The notes under the pieces were generated by a model. The model was not told the origin of the DNA, did not search any database, and worked only from the letters and a program-made list of their open reading frames with translations. The translations under genes and the position numbers were made by a program. Of a stretch of 19,709 bases of DNA, positions 6,881-12,885 are shown one piece after another; positions within the stretch are counted from its first letter, which is position 1; every line of letters begins with the position of its first letter. Source of the DNA: an uncultured Verrucomicrobiota bacterium (GTDB taxonomy: Bacteria > Verrucomicrobiota > Kiritimatiellia > RFP12 > UBA1067); assembly GCA_937901395.1 (NCBI GenBank), contig CALCDB010000112.1, positions 1-19,709 of the forward strand. Direction: 5' to 3'.

Positions 6881-8108
6881 TTACTTTTCCTTTGCTTTCA
6901 CATTTAGGGTATATAAATAATCTACAATCAATTGGGCCATTAAAAAATGGTATTTTCTCTTTATAATCCAAATTTACTAGCTTTGCAAGATCTGGATTAC
7001 CAGTAATTAATGCACCTATCCAACCATTACATTTTTCACTTAAAAATGTACCTATTCTTTTATATAATGGCGATAATTCTTTTGGGTCTCCAAGTCTTAT
7101 TCCATATTCTGGATTGAAAAAAATACAACCCTTTTCATCATTTGGAATATTTGTATCAGCAAAATCACAAGCATTAAACAAAATTTGATGTGCCACTCCA
7201 GCAACAATTGCATTTGTATGTGCATTTTCAACTGCTTCAGGAGAAATGTCGGTAGCAATAATTTTTGGCAAATTATCAATTCTCTCTTGCTTTTTTGCCT
7301 CAGTAACAATTTCTTTCCAAATTTGTTCTGGTGATGCTCCAGCACGTTGTCGTGGTGCTATATTGGGAGCTTTTTCGCCTAAAATTATATTCCTGTATCC
7401 TTTTAATGATTGAAATGCAAAATGTCCCTTAAGTAATCCAGGAGCTTTATGCATTGCTATCATTGTTGCCTCAATAGCTGGTGTTCCACTTCCACACATA
7501 GGAGAAATAAATGGTGTATTACCATCCCAATTCATTGCCATTATACATGCCGCAGCAAGTGTTTCTTGCATAGGTGCAGAACCAGGAATTTTTCTATATC
7601 CTCTTTTTGACAATGGTTCACCTGAAGTATCAATATATATTATTACTTCGTCCTTTTCCCAGTATACAAATACAGAAGCACCTATATTTTCTCTGCCTGA
7701 ATTAGGCCGGCATTGACACTTTTCACGAATTCTATCAACTATTGCATCTTTTGTATAAAGTGATGGTATCCTCGTATCACGAATAGTATAATTATGTACT
7801 ATAGAAGATACAGAGAAATATCCATTTGATTCAATTATATTTTCCCAATCAATTGAATGAACCGATGAATATAAATCTTTTATATTTTTACATGTTGTTC
7901 TTAATAATGGAACCAATATTCTATGCGCAGTACGTAAATAAAGATTTAACTTCATTACATCTCGCATGTCTCCTCTTATAACTACTGTATTTTTAGTTAC
8001 CGAAATAGGCTTATATCCTAATTTGAGAACTTCAATTTCAACCCATCGTGAGAGATTTTTAGCACACGAAATTATTATTGGATAATTTTTATCTGTCCAA
8101 ATTTTCAT
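6870..8108 (-). CDS. THUMP-domain class I SAM methyltransferase, RlmL/UPF0020 type (rRNA guanine-N2)
   Basis: A 412-residue protein with the RlmL-like layout: an N-terminal ferredoxin-like/THUMP region (residues 1-160), SKRGYRK at 167-173, and a Rossmann methyltransferase with ISPMCGSGTPAIEA (201-214) for SAM and TDISPEAVENAH (286-297) as motif II. The catalytic loop reads FFNPEYGIRLGDP (330-342), where RlmL and other N2-guanine enzymes have NPPYGERL, so the second Pro is replaced by Glu. The expected reaction is m2G formation on 23S rRNA. The exact site is unknown, and the second methyltransferase domain of E. coli RlmL (RlmK) is absent. The ATG at 8108 overlaps the dnaN stop (ATGA), so it sits where recF is often found. 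Confidence 0.88.
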   Translation of the reverse strand: MKIWTDKNYPIIISCAKNLSRWVEIEVLKLGYKPISVTKNTVVIRGDMRDVMKLNLYLRTAHRILVPLLRTTCKNIKDLYSSVHSIDWENIIESNGYFSVSSIVHNYTIRDTRIPSLYTKDAIVDRIREKCQCRPNSGRENIGASVFVYWEKDEVIIYIDTSGEPLSKRGYRKIPGSAPMQETLAAACIMAMNWDGNTPFISPMCGSGTPAIEATMIAMHKAPGLLKGHFAFQSLKGYRNIILGEKAPNIAPRQRAGASPEQIWKEIVTEAKKQERIDNLPKIIATDISPEAVENAHTNAIVAGVAHQILFNACDFADTNIPNDEKGCIFFNPEYGIRLGDPKELSPLYKRIGTFLSEKCNGWIGALITGNPDLAKLVNLDYKEKIPFFNGPIDCRLFIYPKCESKGKVNED

Positions 8109-9199
8109 GATATTCTAAGCGGCATTAATACATATATAAATGGTATTGAACATTTTATCATTACAGGTGAATGACCATCATTTATGTGAACTAAAACTTC
8201 ATCATCATCAATAACTTTTAATGGATCCATTACATATGATGGATTAAACATTATTTCTATTTTTTCTCCAGCATATTTAATAGGAACTTCATCTCTTGCT
8301 TCTCCTATATCCGATACTGCGGATGTAACTATAAGCTTTCCATTTGAAAATATTAATTTTATTGAATGAGCTTCATCTACAGTCATTACACTTGCCCTAT
8401 CTAATGCATCTAATAATAATTGTCTATCTATCTTAATTTTTTCAATACACTCGGTAGGTATTACTTGTCTATAATTTGGATATACATCTTCTATTAATTT
8501 CGAATATATCATCATATTCTCAACTTTAAAACATATTTGAGATTTTTGAATCATTAATGATATATCTCCACTACTATTTAAAGATCTTTGTAACTCTTGA
8601 ACTGTTTTTGATGGCAATACTAAATCTCTTTCATTATTTTTTGGAAACTCTATTTCATTCTCAACTAATGCTAATCTTCTTCCATCTGTAGCTACCATTG
8701 TAATTTTTGAATCTTTTAAACTAACTAACACCCCTTTAAGAGTTCTTCTTGTATCTTCAATACTCGCCGCATACGATACCTTTTTTAACATTTCTTTAAA
8801 TACAACTTGAGGCAAAGTATAAATATACGAATTTTCATCATATGGTAATTTAGGAAATTCAGATGATGGCATTCCTACTAATTTGAATTTTGCATTTCCT
8901 GCACTTATCACGCAATAATCATTACTATCAACATCAATTATTATTTCACCTTCTGCAACTTTTCCAATTGCATTAAATAATAATTTAACAGGTAATGTAG
9001 TACTACCACTATCAATTACATCACATTCACAAATTGATATGATTGAAATATCAAGATCGGTTGTTGTCATCTTAATTTTTCCATCTAATGCTTCTATCAT
9101 TACATTTTGTAATATTTGCAATGATCCTTTATTTGCAACTATATTTTGTAATGGTTTTAATGATTCAATAAATTTAGATCTAATAATTTTTATTTTCAT
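8105..9199 (-). CDS. dnaN: DNA polymerase III beta subunit (sliding clamp)
   Basis: A 364-residue clamp of the usual length. The N-terminus matches the first clamp domain (KIKIIRSKFIESLKPLQNIV, then ALDGKIKMTTTDLDISI). GNAKFKLVGMPSSEFPKLP is the domain 1 to 2 boundary motif. RTLKGVLVSLKDSKITMVATDGRRLAL is the conserved domain 2 core, and the C-terminus ends in YVLMPLRIS, the usual YxxMPxR clamp tail. It forms a dimeric ring that tethers replicative polymerase to DNA. The ATG at 9199 has AAAGGG (9208-9213) 8 nt upstream. The gene is very AT-rich, with many AAA, AAT and ATT codons. It follows dnaA after an AT-rich spacer and is coupled to the downstream methyltransferase by ATGA. Confidence 0.97.
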   Translation of the reverse strand: MKIKIIRSKFIESLKPLQNIVANKGSLQILQNVMIEALDGKIKMTTTDLDISIISICECDVIDSGSTTLPVKLLFNAIGKVAEGEIIIDVDSNDYCVISAGNAKFKLVGMPSSEFPKLPYDENSYIYTLPQVVFKEMLKKVSYAASIEDTRRTLKGVLVSLKDSKITMVATDGRRLALVENEIEFPKNNERDLVLPSKTVQELQRSLNSSGDISLMIQKSQICFKVENMMIYSKLIEDVYPNYRQVIPTECIEKIKIDRQLLLDALDRASVMTVDEAHSIKLIFSNGKLIVTSAVSDIGEARDEVPIKYAGEKIEIMFNPSYVMDPLKVIDDDEVLVHINDGHSPVMIKCSIPFIYVLMPLRIS

Positions 9200-9414
9200 T
9201 TTTTTTTCCCTTTATATTGTATTGTTATGTTATATTAAATTATATTATGAATTGTATTATTATTATATATATGTTTATTATTATTATAAATATTTTATAC
9301 CCTTATTTTATTATGTTATTATTTAAATTTTAATGTTAAATACTTGTTAATAGAAAAGTTAATAGTTTTTTATTATTCATTATTATTGTTAATAATAGAT
9401 TATTTATCTTCAAG
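9200..9414. other. Extremely AT-rich dnaA-dnaN spacer (candidate DNA-unwinding region)
   Basis: A 215-bp gap without a gene. The line 9241-9300 has only 4 G/C in 60 bases. TTGTTAATA occurs twice (9345-9353 and 9387-9395), with related TTAAT/TTAAC words at 9335-9340 and 9357-9366. A 7-bp AT-only inverted repeat with a 3-nt loop lies at 9382-9398. The dnaN ribosome-binding site (9208-9213) is at the left end. dnaA-dnaN spacers hold the unwinding element in several bacteria. No consensus TTATCCACA box is present. Confidence 0.45.
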
Positions 9415-10794
9415 TTATTCATCCATCTTATCTAATAATTTTAAATCAAATGTTGATAGAATTTCTGTAATATTTTTTTTAAGTTCTAAATCAACATCTA
9501 ATCTATTTTGAATATTTTTTATTCCATGAATTATTGTTGCATGTGTTTTTCCAAAACTTTGTGCTATCTCAGGTAAACTTTTTGTTGTGTATTTTCTTGA
9601 TATATACATTGCTACTTGTCTAGGAGTGACCAATGATTGTGTTCTTTCAAATGAAATGATTTGAGCAATTGAAACTGAATATTTTTTTGCAACAGCTGTT
9701 TGTATTTCTTCTATTGTTAATTTTTTTGCTGTTTGTTCTTTCAATATAAAATCTTTAAGCAAAGCAGCCAGTATATCATTAGTCAAAGGAACTGTTGGAT
9801 CACTTGTTCTAAATATACTTACCTTTAGTAAAGCTCCCTCAATTGCTCTCACATGGCTTTTAATTTTATCTGCAATAAACTCTAATGCTGTTTCTGGTAT
9901 TTTAGTATCAATACTTTCTGACTTTTTCTTTAAAATAGCTAATCTTGTTTCATAATTTGGAGATTCTATTTCTTGTACCATTCCACCTTCAAATCTTGAA
10001 ATTAAGCGTGCCTCGAGTGCAGGTAAATTTTTAGGCGCTACATCTGATGTCATTACGATTTGTTTATGATCATCGGATAGTGCATTAAATGTGTTAAAAA
10101 ATTCTTCTTGAAATTGGTGCCTATTTTGTAAAAACTGGACATCATCAACCATTAATAAGTCAATTTTACGATATCTATTTCTAAATTGATCTAATTGATT
10201 GTTTTTTAATGCATTTACATATTCATTAAGAAATGTTTCTGCAGTTAGATAGCATATTGATAATGAGGAATTTAATTTTCTTAATTCATTACCAATTGCC
10301 TGCATTAAATGTGTTTTTCCAAGACCAGTCCCACCATGTATAAATAAAGGGTTATATCCTTTTTTCCCGGGATTTTTTACTACCCCTTGTGCAGCAGCTA
10401 ATGCCCAACTATTTGATGGTCCTCTCACAAATTCATCAAACGTATAATCTTCATTTAGTGGCATTGTAGAATTAAAAGAAGATAATCTTTCTCCGTATTG
10501 CAGATTAATTGGAGGTACTATTGGCGAAGAAATAGAATTATCACATTTAAATTTCAATTCATTTACAGGTCCATTAGAAAATAACTCTAGACATTTTTTA
10601 AGACGTTCGGAGTATTTTTCTTTTAGAAAATCAGATGCATAAGGACTTGCAGTTGTTATAATAAAATTTCCGTTAGTTTGTACAACTTCTTTAACCGAAG
10701 ATAGATAACGATCAACTTGATTTTTTTCACTTGGCGATTGCAATGTAGATAAATATACACTTTTTGCCTTTTCCCACATTTCTTTTGATTCCAT
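9415..10794 (-). CDS. dnaA: Chromosomal replication initiator DnaA
   Basis: A 459-residue DnaA with all four domains: an N-terminal interaction domain (1-80), a short linker, the AAA+ domain, and a DNA-binding domain IV (360-435). Walker A is GGTGLGKT (154-161), Walker B is LLMVDDVQF (213-221), sensor 1 is VMTSD, the arginine finger falls in ARLISRFEGG (262-270), and sensor 2 in HVRAIEGAL. The box-recognition signature reads GKTHATIIHGIKNI (416-429). E. coli has GGRDHTTVLHACRKI, so the base-contacting Asp433 is replaced by Thr and Thr435 by Ala, while His434 is kept. This fits the absence of canonical DnaA boxes in the window. The start at 10794 has AAGG upstream and tandem -10 boxes. It initiates replication at oriC. 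Confidence 0.97.
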   Translation of the reverse strand: MESKEMWEKAKSVYLSTLQSPSEKNQVDRYLSSVKEVVQTNGNFIITTASPYASDFLKEKYSERLKKCLELFSNGPVNELKFKCDNSISSPIVPPINLQYGERLSSFNSTMPLNEDYTFDEFVRGPSNSWALAAAQGVVKNPGKKGYNPLFIHGGTGLGKTHLMQAIGNELRKLNSSLSICYLTAETFLNEYVNALKNNQLDQFRNRYRKIDLLMVDDVQFLQNRHQFQEEFFNTFNALSDDHKQIVMTSDVAPKNLPALEARLISRFEGGMVQEIESPNYETRLAILKKKSESIDTKIPETALEFIADKIKSHVRAIEGALLKVSIFRTSDPTVPLTNDILAALLKDFILKEQTAKKLTIEEIQTAVAKKYSVSIAQIISFERTQSLVTPRQVAMYISRKYTTKSLPEIAQSFGKTHATIIHGIKNIQNRLDVDLELKKNITEILSTFDLKLLDKMDE

Positions 10795-10808
10795 ATAATA
10801 CCTTTTTT

Positions 10809-10821
10809 ATTATACATTATA
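10809..10821 (-). promoter_or_regulatory. Tandem TATAAT -10 boxes upstream of dnaA
   Basis: Two perfect TATAAT hexamers on the minus strand, at 10809-10814 and 10816-10821, lie 15-27 nt before the dnaA start. No good -35 box was found at 16-18 nt for either. An AAGG lies between them and the ATG, giving a short leader. AT-richness lowers confidence. Confidence 0.4.
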
Positions 10822-10896
10822 AAGAGTTTATTTTTGCAGTGCGTATGATATCAAAAATGAGAGCTTTAGAGTTAAAAAAAGTATAAACTTATATCT

Positions 10897-10910
10897 TCAA
10901 CTTGTTAACA
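10897..10910 (+). repeat. TCAACTTRTTAACA motif copy 2, contains DnaA-box-like TTGTTAACA
   Basis: This copy lies in the mnmG-dnaA gap (10795-10925), on the dnaA promoter side. It matches the copy at 6254-6267 except for one A/G. TTGTTAACA (10902-10910) could be a diverged DnaA box for autoregulation of dnaA. The motif centre GTTAAC is itself palindromic. Confidence 0.35.
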
Positions 10911-10925
10911 ATTTATGTTTATAAC

Positions 10926-12683
10926 TTATATATGACCACGTTTTATTATTATAGCCAGAATTGCAATATCTACTGGATTAACCCCTGATATTTTAGATGC
11001 TTGGGATAAATTTTCTGGGCGATACTTCTTTAATTTTTCTCTACTTTCATACCGCAAAGATAGGCATTTATCATAATCTAGCCACTTTGGAATTAGCATT
11101 ATTTCATCATTTTTTGCTTTTAATGCTGCTTTTTGTTCTTGTAATATATATGGCGCATAATGTCTGATAATATTTATTTCTTGATTTACACGCGAATTGT
11201 ATCGTTTTTCATCAAGTGCTAAGTTTTGCTCAATTGTAGAATTAATGTAATTTAATTCTGCTTGGCGCCTTTCAATTATTGTTTTTTTGATAATACCAAT
11301 TTTTTTTGCAATATGAAGTAAGCGATACTGAGCATTATCCTGTCGTAAAATTAATCTTCTTTCGGCCCGGCTGGTGAACATTCTATATGGTTCGTCAGAT
11401 CCTTTTGTTACTAGATCATCAATCATAACTCCAATATAAGCATCTTGACGACTCAATATAATTTGCGGCTCATTTTTAATTGTAAGTGCAGCGTTGATTC
11501 CGGCGATAATTCCTTGTGCAGCCGCTTCTTCATATCCAGTGGTCCCATTGATTTGTCCAGCGAAAAACAAATTTTTAATGCGTTTACTTTCAAGTGAATG
11601 TTTAAGTTCGCGAGCATCTATAGCATCGTATTCAATTGCATACGCATATGCAAGGAATTCTGCATTTTCTAGTCCAGGTATAGATCTCACCATTAATTCT
11701 TGTATTTCTTTTGGAAAAGAACAACTTAGACCATTTGGGTATATTATATTACAATTAATATCTTCAGGTTCAAGCATCACATGGTGCTGTGAAGCTTTTG
11801 TAAAGCGTACAATTTTATCCTCAATACTCGGACAATATCTAACTCCTATCCCTGTTATTAATCCGCCATATAGCGCCGATTGTTGTAGATTAGCGCATAT
11901 AATTTCATGCGTTTTTGCGGTTGTGTGAGTGAGCCAACATGGAAATTCTGGCAGATTGTTCCACGTGGAACAATCGGAATAATAATGTTCCACGTGGAAC
12001 ATTGGCCGCGGGTTGTCGCCATATTGCGGAATGCATTTCGAAAAGTCGCAACTTTTTGAACTAAGTCGAGGAGGGGTGCCAGTTTTTAAGCGAATTAGTT
12101 TAAAGCCCAGCTGCTGCAGGGAGGACGAAAGCTTGTTTGAAGCGGGCCTGCCATCACCTCCGCTATCATTGCAGTCAATTCCAATCCATATTTTACCATT
12201 GAGAGCTGTTCCAGCAGTTATAACGACTGTTTTTGCGGAGATAAAACCATTGTTTTGGGTGGTCACCCCGCAACATGTTTTGTTGTTATCAATATTAATT
12301 TCGTTGACATCATCCTCAAGGACTTGCAAGTTTTGCTCGTTACTTATTACTTGTTGCATCCTGGTGGAATACTTATGCTTCGCACATTGGCATCGAGTTG
12401 CCCATACGGCGGGGCCTCTACTGCGATTTAATATTTTTGATTGAATTGCTGTTCGATCGGCGTTTTTACCCATTTCACCACCTAACGCATCCAGCTCATG
12501 TACAAGATGACTTTTTGCAAGCCCGCCAATGGAAGGGTTGCATGGCATTGTTGCTATCGAGTCCTTCTTGCTTGATACAAGCAATGTGTTGATGCCCATT
12601 CTGGCAGCCGCCAAGGCGGCTTCACTGCCGGCATGTCCGCCTCCGACTATTAAAACGTCGTAATTATAGTTGTTGTTATTCAC
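10926..12683 (-). CDS. mnmG: tRNA uridine-5-carboxymethylaminomethyl modification enzyme MnmG (GidA)
   Basis: A 585-residue FAD enzyme that, with MnmE, adds the cmnm5 group to U34 of certain tRNAs. Visible motifs are the N-terminal dinucleotide fold DVLIVGGGHAGSEAALAAARMG, CNPSIGGLAKSHLVHELDALGG with the first catalytic Cys, FPCWLTHT with the second, and AGQINGTTGYEEAAAQG. I choose the GTG at 12683. It gives 8 residues before DVLIVGGG, as in relatives, and lies 6 nt after a perfect TATAAT. An upstream ATG at 12776 would precede the promoter and add an unrelated hydrophobic stretch. Just before FPCWLTHT the protein carries MFHVEH and CSTWNN, which are encoded by two parS palindromes. Neither mnmE nor parAB is in the window. 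GC rises from about 27% near the 3' end to 52% in the 5' half. Confidence 0.96.
   Translation of the reverse strand: MNNNNYNYDVLIVGGGHAGSEAALAAARMGINTLLVSSKKDSIATMPCNPSIGGLAKSHLVHELDALGGEMGKNADRTAIQSKILNRSRGPAVWATRCQCAKHKYSTRMQQVISNEQNLQVLEDDVNEINIDNNKTCCGVTTQNNGFISAKTVVITAGTALNGKIWIGIDCNDSGGDGRPASNKLSSSLQQLGFKLIRLKTGTPPRLSSKSCDFSKCIPQYGDNPRPMFHVEHYYSDCSTWNNLPEFPCWLTHTTAKTHEIICANLQQSALYGGLITGIGVRYCPSIEDKIVRFTKASQHHVMLEPEDINCNIIYPNGLSCSFPKEIQELMVRSIPGLENAEFLAYAYAIEYDAIDARELKHSLESKRIKNLFFAGQINGTTGYEEAAAQGIIAGINAALTIKNEPQIILSRQDAYIGVMIDDLVTKGSDEPYRMFTSRAERRLILRQDNAQYRLLHIAKKIGIIKKTIIERRQAELNYINSTIEQNLALDEKRYNSRVNQEINIIRHYAPYILQEQKAALKAKNDEIMLIPKWLDYDKCLSLRYESREKLKKYRPENLSQASKISGVNPVDIAILAIIIKRGHI
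11957..11972. promoter_or_regulatory. parS: parS centromere-like site 1 (ParB binding), inside mnmG
   Basis: TGTTCCACGTGGAACA is a perfect 16-bp palindrome, one base from the widely conserved bacterial parS TGTTCCACGTGAAACA. The symmetry extends to 22 bp (11954-11975). In the mnmG frame it encodes Cys-Ser-Thr-Trp-Asn. parS sites nucleate ParB/CTP clamps for chromosome segregation and cluster near oriC. parA and parB are not in this window. Confidence 0.88.
11986..12001. promoter_or_regulatory. parS: parS centromere-like site 2 (ParB binding), inside mnmG
   Basis: A second identical TGTTCCACGTGGAACA, with symmetry extending to 20 bp (11984-12003). Its centre is 29 bp from site 1. It is read in a different frame and encodes Met-Phe-His-Val-Glu-His. 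Two identical long palindromes this close, matching a known site, are very unlikely by chance. Confidence 0.88.
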
Positions 12684-12689
12684 TCCGCT

Positions 12690-12719
12690 ATTATACCAAA
12701 TTATCAACCAAATTGTGAA
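12690..12719 (-). promoter_or_regulatory. mnmG promoter, probable leaderless start
   Basis: The minus strand has TTCACA (12714-12719, five of six consensus bases), an 18-nt spacer, and TATAAT (12690-12695). Six bases then precede the GTG at 12683, so transcription should begin on or next to the start codon. Confidence 0.65.
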
Positions 12720-12728
12720 CATCAATTT
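12716..12728 (+). repeat. 13-bp direct repeat TGAACATCAATTT, copy 1
   Basis: An exact copy lies 141 bp away at 12857-12869. This copy overlaps the -35 box of mnmG. With flanks, 16 of 18 bases match (TT-R then the repeat then K-A). It could be a shared operator for the two divergent promoters. Confidence 0.5.
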
Positions 12729-12856
12729 TAAATATTTTATGCGACTCATTGTGTATTTGCAATAAATAAAACCCAATAAAATTAGGGGATTTAATGGTGT
12801 TTAATAATTCACAAAGGACAAAAGATAAAAAAGTATCTACAATTATCTAATACTTA

Positions 12857-12869
12857 TGAACATCAATTT
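12857..12869 (+). repeat. 13-bp direct repeat TGAACATCAATTT, copy 2
   Basis: Identical to the copy at 12716-12728. It lies directly upstream of the extended -10 box of the deacylase promoter, in the same plus-strand orientation as copy 1, where a bound protein would block RNA polymerase. Confidence 0.5.
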
Positions 12870-12877
12870 GATATAAT
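12869..12877 (+). promoter_or_regulatory. Extended -10 promoter of the right-arm operon, probable leaderless start
   Basis: TGATATAAT is a perfect extended -10 (TGn then TATAAT at 12872-12877). No clear -35 box is present 17-18 nt upstream, which extended -10 promoters tolerate. Eight nucleotides separate the -10 box from the ATG at 12886, so the expected start is at about 12884-12886, with no leader or SD. Confidence 0.6.
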
Positions 12878-12885
12878 ATGTGTCG

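Larger units (their letters stand above)
12684..12885. other. Divergent intergenic region, candidate oriC
   Basis: This 202-bp AT-rich gap separates all minus-strand genes from all plus-strand genes. It holds two outward promoters, a 13-bp exact repeat, and several plus-strand words close to a DnaA box: TTATCAACC (12701), TTGTGAACA (12713), TAATTCACA (12805), GTATCTACA (12833) and TTATGAACA (12855). Each differs from TTATCCACA by two or three bases. dnaA, dnaN and two parS sites lie within 4 kb. Origin function is inferred and the dnaA-dnaN spacer is the rival site. Confidence 0.45.

Noticed and set aside
9382..9398. Hairpin after dnaA as a terminator
   Set aside because: A 7-bp AT-only stem is too weak and has no T-tract on the minus strand.
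12684..12776. N-terminal extension of mnmG starting at an ATG at 12776
   Set aside because: The added residues are unlike any MnmG N-terminus, and the ATGs lie upstream of the TTCACA/TATAAT promoter that ends 6 nt before the GTG at 12683.
12880..12885. GTG at 12880 as start of the deacylase gene
   Set aside because: It would lie upstream of the predicted transcription start of the extended -10 promoter; the ATG at 12886 fits the same leaderless geometry as two other genes.
12684..12885. Small RNA or riboswitch in the divergent gap
   Set aside because: No stable hairpins or known aptamer features were visible, and the promoters imply leaderless transcripts.
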